Positions 31,597 to 41,571 are shown, counted from the first letter of the stretch. The stretch: DNA of 64,000 bases from Hippopus hippopus (GCA_946811185.2 OX328112.1:15977215-16041214); one strand, 5' to 3'. Made by a program: numbers and translations. The notes: a model not told the origin generated them from the sequence alone.

Positions 31597-31710
31597 AAAC
31601 CTTTTCCCACACAGTCTCAAATTTTAACCATCCTGTTGGAGAAGGCTTCTGAAAACATTGCTGGAAAAAAAGAAAATGCTGGTGATCCGCAAAGTTTTCT
31701 ACACTCTCCA
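31597..31710. mobile_element. TTAA-MITE left half, shared by both units
   Basis: 'ccttttcccacacagtctca', 'gaaaacattgctgg' and 'aatgctggtgatccgc'. Equivalent 53861-53970. Confidence 0.7.
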
Positions 31711-31892
31711 ATGAAAGTCCCATTCCCTGTACAGTGGTGTCATCAATGGGTCCATAAAGAGGCCCATAAAAAGGCCTGCAGAATAATCATATCCCCGATT
31801 TTTCCTACCAAATTTAGTTTTTCATTAGCGACAAATACCAAGAAGTAAATAATACAGCTACCCAGAAAAAATGCCATATGGACATTTTTAGC

Positions 31893-32121
31893 TTAACCAT
31901 TTACTACAAAATCTCAAGTGTTAACGACCCTCAAGAAAAAAGCTTCAGAAAACATTATGGGAAAGGGAGAAAATGCTGGTAACCAGCATTTTCTCCTTTC
32001 CCAACAATGTTTTCAACCCTGTCTAAGACAGAAGACATCTTTTGAGCTACCTATAAGTTGTTATCTGCTAATGCTTACTATTTGGTTGAGTCTCAAATTT
32101 TGTAGAGTGGTTAAGAGTTAA
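31893..32121. mobile_element. TTAA-MITE, intact copy
   Basis: TTAA both ends (31893, 32118); hairpin 'gaaaatgctggtaaccagca' perfect in the centre. In unit 2 only its right part remains (54384-54484), next to the TRIM element. Confidence 0.9.
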
Positions 32122-32138
32122 CAAAAGGTTGCTATATG

Positions 32139-32395
32139 TGCTCTGGCAAAAGGGAGCTTAATGCATCTCCATGACGCATCATACCATTTGAGTTTTTATA
32201 TAGTTATGGGTTCATGAAGTCCATTTTGTCTGATAACCAACTGAACTATGCAGTAAACTGGTCCCTCTGCATACAGAAAACTGACCTAAAGCAAAAATTT
32301 TGATTAAGGTCAGCCGGCACAGACTGCACAGGCTGACCCGAGTCAGTACTTTTCGCAGATGCATTAAACCCCCTTTTCACAGAGCATGGCTCATA
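32139..32395 (-). mobile_element. GC-core MITE family B, complete copy
   Basis: 'tgtgctctggcaaaagggag' to 'cttttcacagagcatggctc'; core changed to 'aggtcagccggcacagactg'. Missing in unit 2, where the sequence passes straight from 'ttgctatatacatgta' to 'ttgttattg'. Confidence 0.85.
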
Positions 32396-32569
32396 TGTAT
32401 TGCTATTCTAAGATTATTTTCCAAGAATATCTCACAAATATTACCGTATATGGTATAGAATGAAAATCAAAAATTGTGACAGCACATGATTTTGTAGTAC
32501 TTTGAACATAAAACTTTTTAATAACACATCGATGACAAAGCACACTTCAAAGACTTGACAAAATGACCC

Positions 32570-32640
32570 TGAGCCATGCTCTAGCAAAAGGGAGCTAACG
32601 CCAGTTCAATTTTTGTGTAGTAAACAATGGTTCATAATTT
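32570..32640 (-). mobile_element. Family B end fragment shared by both units
   Basis: 'gagccatgctctagcaaaag' directly beside SDR exon 6; equivalent 54675-54735. Confidence 0.7.
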
Positions 32641-32643
32641 CAC

Positions 32644-32857
32644 CTGAAGTATTTGCCGGTCACATTTTCCACTTCCTCTGATACTGACAAATAAATGGAA
32701 GTCTGAGCTCCATCTTTTGGAGTTTTAAAGAAGTACTTAACACAGTGATACCAAGCCATGAAAGGCCATCGAACATAAAAAGGGTTGTCATTAATATAGC
32801 GAATGAGCTCTGTCGAAACAACGCCTGGATGGAGGGAGTTTGTCGTCACACCAGTAC
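32644..32857 (-). CDS. SDR unit 1, exon 6
   Basis: Minus strand, acceptor 'ctgtttcag', donor after TTCAG (gtgaaatt). Encodes GTGVTTNSLHPGVVSTELIR and the substrate-loop region 'WPFMAWYHCVKYFFKTPKDGAQTSIYLS' through 'VTGKYF'. The HPG motif after the active site is standard for SDRs. Phase 1 in, phase 2 out. Reading on past the donor gives only one more codon and a stop, so splicing to exon 7 is the better model. Confidence 0.92.
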
Positions 32858-32934
32858 CTGAAACAGAAATGTGAGTGAAATAAGTCTTACTAATCTAGTA
32901 GTGGTCACATCAGTAAGTGTGATAGTAACATGGC

Positions 32935-33125
32935 TAAAATGGTGTGTGGTAAAAATGCCAGAGGTAAAAATGGCAGATAATACAAATACCAGAGGTAAAA
33001 ATGACAGATACTAAAATGCCATAGATAAATATGACAGATACTAAAAATGGCAGAGGTAAAAAAAAGTCATGGTCAAAGTGGTAAATATGCCAGAGGTAAT
33101 ACTGCCATAGGTAAAAATGCCAGAC
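32935..33125. repeat. Minisatellite 'taaaaatgccagagg'
   Basis: About 14 interrupted units of roughly 14-15 bp beside exon 6. A shorter version stands in unit 2 at 55040-55150. Confidence 0.85.
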
Positions 33126-33126
33126 G

Positions 33127-33342
33127 TAAAAACCCTTAGGCTGCTAAGCCCGTCTCACTGACCTTTTCCGGACATTGTAGATCAAGATCAGACTTCACAG
33201 AACATGCAGTCTGATCTTGGATCAACACTGTCTGATATGGATATATTTTTCCCCTAAAAATAACTTTGAAATAGCAATATTTGGGTTTATACTATCGACC
33301 TAAAAGTTTTATGTTAGTTATTTATCAGGATAGGGCTTAACA
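33127..33342. mobile_element. Family D MITE, complete
   Basis: 'aacccttaggctgctaagcc' on the left, hairpin 'agatcaagatcagacttcac' and complement at about 33178-33235, and right end 'tcaggatagggcTTAA'. Confidence 0.85.
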
Positions 33343-33434
33343 ATATTAAGTGTGTAGTTATAAATACAGTAGTCATGCTGGTTAGACCCCAAAAAGACCC
33401 CAAGAAAGGCTTTTGAAAACACCGGGAGTAGGAA

Positions 33435-34715
33435 ACAAGAGGGCCATGATGGCCCTGTATTGCTCCACTGGCTAATAAGTAAAAGCACTACAACCAAACA
33501 TTAAAATACTTGGCCAATTGGTTTCAAACTTGAAGACATACAAAATTTTTTCTATAAAATCCTACGAGAAAGTTATGACCCTCGGGCAAAGCCATTTTTG
33601 ACCACAAAGCTATAATTACTTGAATCCTGGTGGAGGTCCACAAGATTAAGCCCAATACCAAATAAAACAGGTCTAGAATGTGTGGTTATAAACAAGAAGA
33701 TTTTCAAAGTTTCCTCAACAAAAAGCCCTGGGAAACATGAGATCCATGAGACAGAGCTAAATTTAGTAGCCCTAGGCCTTATTATGGTTAGTAACAAGAT
33801 GATTTATAAACTTGTCACCACAAAAGCCCATGTAAAACTTGTGACCCCTGATGTGGGGACAAACTTGACCCCAAGGCTATAATTTGGGCCCTCCTGGTAG
33901 AGGCCTACTGGATAAAGCTACATGCAAAATTTGGTAGTCCTAGGTCTTATGGCTAGGTACAAGAAGGTTTTTAAAGTTTTCCCAATATAAGCCCATATAA
34001 AACTTGTGACCCCCGGGATGTGGCCAAATTTAATCCCAGGGCTATAATTTGGGCACCTTTGGTAGACAACCACTTGATAAAACTAGATGCCAAATTTGGT
34101 AGCCCTACGCCTTATGGCTAGGTACGAGAAGATTTCTAAAGTTTTCCCTATATAAGCCCATATAAAACTTGTTATCCCCGTGGCCGGGCCAAATTTGACC
34201 CCAGGGCTATAATTTGGGCACTCTTGGTAGACGCCCACTAGATAAAGATACATGCCAAATTTGGTAGCCCAAGGCCCTATGGCTAGGTACCAGAAGGGTT
34301 TTAAAGTTTTCCCAATATAAGCCCATATAAAACTTGTGACCCCCGGGGCGGGGCCAATTTTGACCCCAGGGCTATTATTTGAAGGAACTTGGTAGAGGTC
34401 CACTAGATAAAGCTACGTGCCTAATTTGGTAGCCCTAGGCCTTATGGTTTCAGACAAGAAGATTTTCATAGATTTTCAATATTTTTCAGTTTTGTTGCCA
34501 AGGCAACCAGAGTTTTTGCAGGAACCAAATTCATTCAAGAAATTCTGAAGAGGACCATGGCAGGATCATTTCTGTGAAGTTTCATCAAAATTGGATGATC
34601 AGTTTCAGAGAAGATGTTTGATATAAAAGTTAACGCACGCACGCACTGATGGCCGCACGCACGACGGACACTGGGCCATGACATAAGCCCGCTGGCCTTC
34701 GTCCAGTGGAGCTAA
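33435..34715 (+). mobile_element. Helentron/'pearl'-like element, subtype 2
   Basis: Starts ACAAGAGGGCCATGATGGCCCT, then GCTCCACTGG. The interior has about five ~150-bp monomers with 'gcccatataaaacttgtgac', 'ggtagccctaggccttatgg' and 'gacccc'. Ends with hairpin CTGGCC-TTC-GTCCAG and TGGAGCTAA. Unit 2 has the empty site 'gtaggaaaaaatgctgg' at about 59180. Confidence 0.88.
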
Positions 34716-34863
34716 AAATGCTGGTGAGTAGTATTTTCTGCTTTTCCCACCATGTTTTAGCCTATCCAAAACAAATTTCAATTTTTCAGACAAATTCAAT
34801 TTGTTGTCAGCAATTGCTTTCAATTCTAGAAGTCTGAAATTTTGTAATTTGGTAAAGAATTAA
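34716..34863. mobile_element. TTAA-MITE right half shared by both units
   Basis: Continues 'aaatgctggtgagtagtatt', 'ttgttgtcagcaattgcttt'. It is the host of the preceding insertion; left half lies at about 33385-33434. Equivalent 59140-59320. Confidence 0.75.
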
Positions 34864-35170
34864 AGTAACATCCTCAAAGCAAGAAAGAACACCGTAAAAA
34901 ATTGGTAGACAGTTAAATGGTTAAAAATTTAGTCTGCTGTGTGGACATACATGTGACTCATCAATAAGTATACTGTACGGGATGAAGACATATTTTGAAA
35001 ATCTACCATTGAACTTGACACTTTTTTCTGTCGTAATCGGTTGTAACCAATGCAACCTTGCAACCAGGGTTGGGGCAACATTTGTCATGAAGATACAAGA
35101 ATGATTATGGTTTGATAAAATACAGATGAAATGGGTTAAAAATCTGCTAAAAATGAGTATAGATGTATTT
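34864..35170. other. Non-coding block shared by both units
   Basis: Matches 59320-59640; no ORF. Confidence 0.5.
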
Positions 35171-35397
35171 TTAACTCTTTACCAAACGGCAAAATTTTAG
35201 GCTTGTCTAAAATGAAAGCATTAGCAGACATAATCAAATGTGGCTCAAATTACTGAATCATCATTGAAAAAGGAAGAAAATATTGTGGAAAAAGGAGAAC
35301 ATGCTGGTTTGCAGCATTTTCTCCTTTTCCCACAAGGTTTTCAAAAGCTTTCTTTCTTAGGGTCTTTAATAGTCAGGATTGTGTGGTAAAGGGTTAA
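35171..35397. mobile_element. TTAA-MITE insertion present only in unit 1
   Basis: TTAA 35171-35174 and 35394-35397. Unit 2 reads 'gatgtatctTTAAgagaaaatgtc' at about 59640, a single TTAA. Confidence 0.9.
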
Positions 35398-35465
35398 TAG
35401 AAAATGTCAGAAATTTGCACCTCGACATCACAAAAATATAGCAAATCAAGTTCTGAATATGGTAC

Positions 35466-35584
35466 CTTTAAGCCGTTTGCTCAATTCTCTTGTGAAGAGA
35501 ATGTTGGCCATTTGCTAGTACTGTATGCCAGAAGTGGGTAGTAGCTTTTCTCTGCATTCAAATTCTCGAAGTCCAATCCTTTCA
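35466..35584 (-). pseudogene. SDR unit 1, exon 5 with frameshift after the active site
   Basis: Minus strand, acceptor 'ttcttacag', donor GTACCA. Encodes [25 protein letters not shown], i.e. the catalytic Tyr207-x3-Lys211. The exon is 119 nt; the unit 2 copy is 120 nt. One T (minus strand) is missing between 35510 and 35511, turning AAA-TTG-GCC into AAA-TGG-CCA and giving a TGA at 35481-35483, nine codons after Lys211. Splice sites and the other six exons are intact, so the loss is recent, allelic, or a base error. Confidence 0.88.
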
Positions 35585-35627
35585 CTGTAAGAAAAAATTT
35601 ATAGGAATACATTCAACCATCTAATGA

Positions 35628-35847
35628 TTAATTCTTTACCACACAATGCTGAGTTTTCACGACCCTGAAAGAGAAGGCTTTTGAAAACATTGTAAGAATA
35701 AGAGAAAATGTTGGTAACTAGCATTTTCCAACAATGTTTTCTACCAATCAAATACAGAAATCACCATTTAAGCATCATTTTATTTGTCATCTGCACATTC
35801 TTTCAATACGGTCCAGTCTAAAATTTTGTCACATGATAAAAAGTTAA
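35628..35847. mobile_element. TTAA-MITE shared by both units
   Basis: TTAATTCTTTACC to 'aaaaagTTAA'; 20 bases of the right hairpin arm are missing here but present at 59877-60094. Confidence 0.85.
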
Positions 35848-35879
35848 GCAGAAGTTTTTCCAAATATTTCAAAAGCTTC

Positions 35880-36318
35880 CTTAACCCTTTTACCGCAAAA
35901 TTCTAAGTTTTAACAAAGCTGACAAAGAAACTTTTTGAAAACATTGTGAAACAAGAGCTTTCCAAAATCTAGAATGCCTGCAGATGTCCAAATTTTAAAA
36001 GTCACATGCACAACTCGACATAATAGAGATTCATTGTGGTAAGTTTGAACTCATTCCAGTGAAAACTGTAGGAGGAGTTGCAGGCACAAGAATTTGCTAA
36101 CGGACAGACTGACAACTGGGGCTATAACATAATACGACTCTTCGGGCATATAAAAAGGAGAAAATGCTGGTATGCAGCATTTTCTCCTTTTCCCACAATG
36201 TTTTCTACCCTCTCCAAGACAAACCCCATTATTTGAACCACATTTACATGTAATTTATCCTCTGCAAATGCTGTCAATTTGGACTATTCTTTAATTTTGC
36301 CGTTCGGCGAAGACTAAG
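35880..36318. mobile_element. TTAA-MITE interrupted by a small element
   Basis: Left part 35880-35950, right part 36154-36318 ('gctggtatgcagcattttct', 'ttatcctctgcaaatgctg'). Continuous in unit 2 (60129-60345). Confidence 0.85.
35951..36153. mobile_element. 200-bp Helentron-like miniature insertion
   Basis: Starts ACAAGAGCTTTCCAAAATCT, includes 'gtaggaggagttgcaggcac' and 'ctaacggacagactgaca', ends 'ACGACTCTTCGGGCATATAA'. Absent from unit 2, where 'acattgtggaaaaagg' is unbroken. Target is an A-run and no duplication is visible. Confidence 0.7.
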
Positions 36319-36434
36319 CAAAAGAAACTACTCTAGAAATTTAATGTAGCAGATTTTTTGGTTGGAGTAAGAGGGATTATCAAACACAAAACAATCACAT
36401 GTGTACTTACAGAATTCTAGTAGGTGGTTTTGAA

Positions 36435-36699
36435 CAGAGCTCTAGATAAATGGAGTGAATTTGATTTTAAAATTAAAATATTAATTATTCTCCACCATAA
36501 CTTATGTACAGAGCTCCAGATAAATGGAGTGAATTTGATTTTAAAATTAAAATGTTAATTATTCTCCACCACTTATGTTATGGGTTCTCATTAGAACAAT
36601 CTCACCGAGACGATTCTAATGAGTACCCACAAGATAGGCTTTGAAAGAGAAATAACAGAGTTAGAATACCATCACCCCCCCCCCTTCTCTGGGGCTCTG
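36435..36699. mobile_element. hAT-like MITE (family I), unit 1 only
   Basis: Ends CAGAGCTCTAGATAAA and 'ctctggggctctg', flanked by TTGAA (36430-36434 and 36700-36704). The first ~80 bases are duplicated in tandem (36435 and 36511). A C-run lies at 36675-36685. The empty site in unit 2 is 'aggtggttgtgaaacattc'. Confidence 0.85.
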
Positions 36700-36749
36700 T
36701 TGAAACATTCATTTACTTAAGAAACCTTGAGATTGTTTGCCCCATTTTA

Positions 36750-37035
36750 TTGTTATGAGCCACAGCCAAGTAGCCCAGTTTGTAGTGTAAAGACTTGCTC
36801 CTTTGAATCCCTAGCCACTTTCTTTCTGGGGATTGATGATAGTCATTGCAAAAGGATTCGTTCCTCTCTCATCACTGATTTTTGGTTTGATGATGACTTT
36901 GTAGGAAAGCAGTTAGAGGCTTGTTCTTGTACTGGTCACAGAAACTCCAGGAAAGCATGGATAAATGCACTAGCTGCCACAATATAACTAAAATAATGTT
37001 GAAAACAATGTTAAAATACCATAAAATCCATCTAC
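36750..37035 (+). mobile_element. Family E SINE, old copy shared by both units
   Basis: 'agccacagccaagtagccca', 'gattgatgatagtcattgca', tail 'aatgttgaaaacaatgtta'. A and B boxes are mutated. Equivalent 60525-60812. Confidence 0.85.
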
Positions 37036-37106
37036 CATTATTCCCGTGAACATAAGTTTACTTGTGGTATGTTAAGGTAAACAAGACATGCATGAAAAAT
37101 GCTTAC

Positions 37107-37268
37107 CAAATCTGTGCCCACCAGACGACACATTTACAATCCTGCTTGGAGCCGAATCTTTTATCAGATCTAGTAAAAGGTTGGTTAACAAGAAATGCCC
37201 CAAATGGTTGGTGCCAAACTGTAGTTCAAATCCATCAGCCGTCTTCCAATGTGGTGTCCACATCAAAC
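37107..37268 (-). CDS. SDR unit 1, exon 4
   Basis: Minus strand, 54 codons, acceptor 'aaattttcag', donor GTAAGC. Encodes residues 133-186: [37 protein letters not shown], then [16 protein letters not shown]. Asn of 'GTNHLGHF' and the Ser180/Ser181 of 'NVSS' belong to the SDR catalytic set. Phase 1 at both ends. Confidence 0.95.
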
Positions 37269-37340
37269 CTGAAAATTTTCTGAGTATGTATTTCTACAAC
37301 AGTATGTTTAGCCTGGGAACAGGTGCCAATAATTTCTTGA

Positions 37341-37534
37341 CACTTTTCTACACAATAATTTTTAAACAATCCATGTGAAAAAGGATTTTTGCAAGCAGCA
37401 TTTTCTCCATTTTCCACAGTGTTTTCTACTCTATCAAAGACAGAAATCATCATATCAGCAACATTTATCATGTGGTCTGCAAATGCTTCCAATTTGGTCT
37501 AGTCCAAAACTGTGTCGTTTATGTAAAGAGTTAA
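37341..37534. mobile_element. TTAA-MITE shared by both units
   Basis: Left part decayed; 'gcagcattttctccattttc', 'atgtggtctgcaaatgcttc', TTAA at 37531-37534. Equivalent 61119-61348. Confidence 0.75.
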
Positions 37535-37581
37535 TCAATCCTCATCACAGTATCCTTATTGTGCTCTCTATCTATAGATCT

Positions 37582-37808
37582 TTAACCCTTTAACACACAA
37601 TCCCAAGTTTTAACGACCCAGAGAAGTAGGCCTTTTGAAAGCACTGAGGGAAAAGGAGAAAATGCTGCTAACCAGCATTTTCTCCTTTTCGCACAATGTT
37701 TTCTTGACTATCTGATACAAATCCCATTATTTGTGCCATAAAAGTTTGTTGTCTGCAGGTTCTTTTAAATTGGACCCTTCTCAAATATTGTCATCTGGTA
37801 AAGGGTTA
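37582..37808. mobile_element. TTAA-MITE insertion, apparently unit 1 only
   Basis: TTAACCCTTTAACAC at 37582, 'ggtaaagggTTAA' to 37808, hairpin 'aaaatgctgctaaccagcat'. Unit 2 goes from 'attgtgctcttta' straight to 'ccatttccaag', with some bases lost. Confidence 0.85.
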
Positions 37809-38050
37809 AATCTCTTCTGCATTTTCTAACCATTTCCAAGAAAGAAATGTAAGAAAACATGGACAGAAAAAAAATCAGGCTGGACACCAGGCTGTAGTGT
37901 TGCTACTACATACCAACATGTTTGTAGGTTAACCCTTACCAGAGAGCCAAATTTTCAGACTTGACCCAATTTAAAACATCTACTTGCTCACAACCAGTGG
38001 AGGCAAAGTACCAGTGGCAGCCAATCTTCTGATATGCACAAAATTGACTA

Positions 38051-39894
38051 ACAAGAGGGCCAAGATGGCCCTGGATTGCTCACCTGAATTTTTTAGAGGA
38101 CCATAGCCAATTTTTTGAGGTATTGAAACTTTTGAAACAAAATCATTATTTTGCCAAGCAATTTTGAAAAGGTCACCTGTAAAAGTCATTTCAAAATCTG
38201 TCACCACCTCTACAATCATCACCACAGCAATAATTTTGATGAATCAGAATTCTGCAAATAAATTTTGGGAAAGATCACCCAAGGACAATTTCTTGAAGAA
38301 GAGCACATTCTCGATAGTGACTAAAAACATAAGTCAAACAAGAGCACCACATGCAGGTGCCAACAATTGGCTGTTGTTTTTCGACGGATAAAGTTTCCCT
38401 AACAATTTTTGAAAAGGGTCACCCTAGGAACATTTCTGTGAAATTATTTCAAAATCTGACCAGCCGTTCCAGAGAAGAAGAAATAAGAAATTCCTCTTCA
38501 TGTCCCTGTTGTGCAAACAGCCCCCACCATCAGAGCCATGTTTCTTGACAGATCACAATTTTGTGAACAATTTTTGAAAAGAGTCACCCAAGGAACATTT
38601 CTGTGAAATGATTTCAAAATTTGACCAGCGGTTTCAGAGAAAAATAATTTTTAAGAATTTCTTCATGTCTGTATAGTGTAAATAGCCCACAGCCATCAGA
38701 GCCATTTTTCTTGACGGATCAAAATATCTCGAACACTTTTTGAAAAGGGTCACCCAAGAAACATTTCTGTGAAATTATTTCAAAATCTGACCAACCGTTT
38801 CAGGGAAGAAGAATTTTTAAGAATTTCTTAATGTCCATATAGTGCAAGTGGGCCCCCCCCCCCCCATCAGAGCCATGTTTCTTGACAAATCAGCATTTTG
38901 CGAACTGTTTTTGAAAAGGGTCACCAAAGGAACATTTCTGTGAAATTATTTCAAAATCTGACCAGTCGTTTCAGAGAAGAAGAATTTTTAAGAATTTCTT
39001 CATTTTTGTATAGTGTAAGTAGCCCCCAGTCACCAGAGCCATGTTTCTTGAGGGATCAAAATTTCGCGAACAAATTTAAAGAGGGTCACCAAAGGAACAA
39101 CTCTGTGAAATTATTTCAAAATCTGACCAGCTGTTTTAGAGAAGAAGAATTTTTAAGAATTTCTTCATTTCCGTATAGTGCAAGTAGCCCCCAGTCACCA
39201 GAGCCATGTTTCTTGACGGAGCAAAATTTCGTGAACAATTTTTGAGAAGGGGCACCCAAGGAACATCTCTGTGAAATTATTTCAAAATCTGACCAGCCGT
39301 TTCAGAGAAGAATAATTTTTAAGAATTTCTTCTTTTCTGTATAGTGCAAGTAGCCCCCATTCACCAGAGCCATGTTTCATGACGGATCAAAATTTCGCAA
39401 ACTGTTTTTGAAAAGGGTCACCCAAGGAACAACTCTGTGAAATTATTTCAAAATCTGACCAGCCGTTTCAGAGAAGAAGAATTTTTAAGAATTTCTTCAT
39501 TTCTGTATAGTGCAAGAAGCCCCCATTCACCAGAGCCATGTTTCTTGACGGATCAAAATTTCGCGAACAATTTTTGAAAAGGGTCACCCAAGGATGATCT
39601 CTGTGAAATTATTTCAAAATCTGAGCAACGGTTTCAGAGAAGAAGATTTTTAAAGAATTCCTTAGAAAATTCCATTTGGTTGCCATGGCAACCAGAGTTT
39701 TAAATGGAATCCAATTCTGTGAACAATTTTTAAAGAGGACCTCCCAAGGAACATTCCAGATAAGTTTGGTCCAAATTGGCCCGGCGGTTTAGGAGGAGTT
39801 GATGTTTAAAGAATTGTTGATGAAGCACAACGCACGACGGACACCGGGTGATCCTAAAAGCTCCCCTTGAGCAAGTTGTGCTCAGGTGAGCTAA
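38051..39894 (+). mobile_element. Helentron/'pearl'-like element, subtype 1, with ~170-bp array
   Basis: Starts ACAAGAGGGCCAAGATGGCCCT, then GCTCACCTGA. About nine monomers of about 170 bp carry 'gaaaagggtcacccaaggaa', 'tttctgtgaaattatttcaa', 'aatctgaccagccgtttcag' and 'gagccatgtttcttgacgga'. Ends with hairpin GAGCAAG-TTGTGCTC and AGGTGAGCTAA. The host is a family B element whose halves lie on both sides (38025-38050 and 39895-40005). Confidence 0.88.
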
Positions 39895-40005
39895 AAACTA
39901 AAAGTATCGACCCAGATTACCTGGTGCGGACTGAACAAGCTGACCTGTGTCGATACTTTTTGAAGTTGCATTCAAACCCCTATTCACAGAGTGGTGGATG
40001 TATCA
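39895..40005 (-). mobile_element. Family B right half
   Basis: 'aaaagtatcgacccagatta', 'ttgcattcaaacccctattc'; unit 2 carries the unbroken neighbour at 62881-63130. Confidence 0.75.
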
Positions 40006-40131
40006 GTAGTATAACAAGTCAACAAGTGACAACAAAATATGACTGGTAAAGCATTGACTGAAACTGCCAAGGTAATAATGAACATTTTGAGCATTGCTGT
40101 CAAACAACTAAAATAATGTAGATAAACAAAC

Positions 40132-40323
40132 CTGCGTTATTCACTAATATGTCCAGTCGACTCTCTTTCTCCTTCACCTCAGCAGCACATGTTCTCACTG
40201 AATCCAAGGAGGATAAATCCAGTTTGTATACAACCACATCACTGTTGCCACTAGATTCTCGGATTTCTGTTGCAGCTTTCTCCGCTTTCGAAATGTCTCT
40301 ACAAGCCAGTAACACTCGAGCAC
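40132..40323 (-). CDS. SDR unit 1, exon 3
   Basis: Minus strand, 64 codons, acceptor 'tatgctttag', donor GTTTGT. Residues 69-132: GARVLLACRDISKAEKAATE, 'DLSSLDSVR' (adenine-side Asp) and 'RLDILVNNA', the NNAG motif that stabilises the central sheet. Arg in 'CRD' at the end of beta-2 favours NADP(H). Confidence 0.95.
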
Positions 40324-40357
40324 CTAAAGCATACAAATTACAGTAAAAACTGTATAA

Positions 40358-40581
40358 CCTTTTACCACACAATCACCAGTTTTAACAACCCTGAGGAAAA
40401 AGATTTTGGAAACATTGTTGGAAAAGGAAAAAAAATGCTGGTAACCAGCATTTTCTCTTTTTCCCAGAATACTTTCTACCTTATCAAGGACTACTTTTGT
40501 CATTAGAGCCACCTATAATTTGTTGTCTGCAAATGCTTTCAATTTGGACCAGTCAGAAACTTTGTTATTTGGTAAAGGCTA
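40358..40581. mobile_element. TTAA-MITE shared by both units
   Basis: 'aaccttttaccacacaatca', hairpin 'aaaatgctggtaaccagcat', right end 'ggtaaaggctaggtgg' where TTAA has mutated. Equivalent 63482-63706. Confidence 0.85.
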
Positions 40582-40600
40582 GGTGGCCAGCTCTACTGAC

Positions 40601-40745
40601 CCTTTACAAGACAATGCTGAGTTTTAACAACCCTGATTAAAAAAGCCTTTGAAAATATTGTGGGAAATGAAGAAATTGGTTGGTTGGTTGGTCGGTTGGT
40701 CGGTCGGTCGGACGGTTGGTCGGTCGGTCAGTCGGTAGATCAATC
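40601..40745. repeat. TTAA-MITE half running into (GGTC/GGTT)n
   Basis: 'gaccctttacaagacaatgc' to 'gtgggaaatgaagaaat', then a GGTC/GGTT tetranucleotide array at about 40676-40738. Unit 2 keeps the MITE without the array (63720-63930). Confidence 0.85.
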
Positions 40746-40978
40746 TATTGATCAAATGGTGTTTTATGCCTCTTTCAACATTTTTTCAGTCATATCACAG
40801 CGACAGCTCACATATCCATGCATCTCCCTAGTCTCCCCAGCACTAGGCTAGGGCTCTGAAGTGTCTTGCCCAGCCAAAGGACATTCTTATGAAAAACCCA
40901 ATGGATCTGGCGAGGCTTGAACCTGGGGCCTCCAGATCATGAGTCCTACACTTTACCAATGAGTAACACAAGACCCCT
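40745..40978 (-). mobile_element. Family J SINE
   Basis: Head on minus strand at about 40915-40970 (B box 'aggttcaagcctcgcc'); tail 'aatgttgaaagaggcataaa' at the left. Confidence 0.8.
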
Positions 40979-41130
40979 TAACAACCCTAAAGAAACAGAC
41001 TTTTTGGTTTGGTAACCAGCATATTCTCTTTTTCCCCACAAGGTTTTCCACACATTTTTCGGAAAATTACCATAATTTTAGTAACATTTCATATGTCGTC
41101 TACAAATGGTTTTCAATTTGCACAAGACAT
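40979..41130. mobile_element. TTAA-MITE, short copy
   Basis: 'ccccttaacaaccctaaaga', half hairpin 'ttggtaaccagcatattctc', 'tatgtcgtctacaaatgg'. Confidence 0.7.
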
Positions 41131-41188
41131 ACAGTACAGTTGATTTTACTGCCAGAAACATCATTTTTATTTAAGCTGAGGCCTTTTC

Positions 41189-41394
41189 ACCCTTTACCAA
41201 ACAATCCCGACTTTTAACAACCCCTATGAAGAAAGCTTTTGAATTACATGTATCGTGGTTACCAGCATTTTCTCACTTTTCCTACAATGTTTTCAACTCT
41301 ATTAAAGACAAATTTCATGTTTTGTGTTACATTTAACTTAAGCAAATTCTTCCAATTTAGACAAGCCTAACATTTTGTTGTTTTGTAAAGCGTT
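41189..41394. mobile_element. TTAA-MITE copy
   Basis: 'caccctttaccaaacaatcc' to 'ttgttttgtaaagcg'. It lies 25 bases beyond the exon 2 donor, inside intron 2. Confidence 0.8.
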
Positions 41395-41418
41395 TGAAAT
41401 GAGGATCACAAATCTTAC

Positions 41419-41559
41419 CTCTCTCAGCAAAGTCCCTTGCAGTCTCCTTACCAATACCTGTATTGGCACCAGTAATAAGTGCAGTTTTTCCCGTTAGTTT
41501 CACTTTACTTCGGCATTGTCCGCCTTTCATGTATCTCTTAATCAGTAGCAAACCCAACA
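41419..41559 (-). CDS. SDR unit 1, exon 2
   Basis: Minus strand, acceptor 'cttggtttcag', donor GTAAGA. Residues 22-68: rest of the membrane anchor ([14 protein letters not shown]), then '[20 protein letters not shown]', the Rossmann TGxxxGxG cofactor motif (Gly52, Gly56, Gly58). 141 nt, phase 1 at both ends. Confidence 0.95.
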
Positions 41560-41571
41560 CTGAAACCAAGA

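Noticed and set aside
38898..39245. ORF with repeated protein motif
   Set aside because: The apparent protein repeats are the ~170-bp satellite monomers of a Helentron-like element read through by chance.
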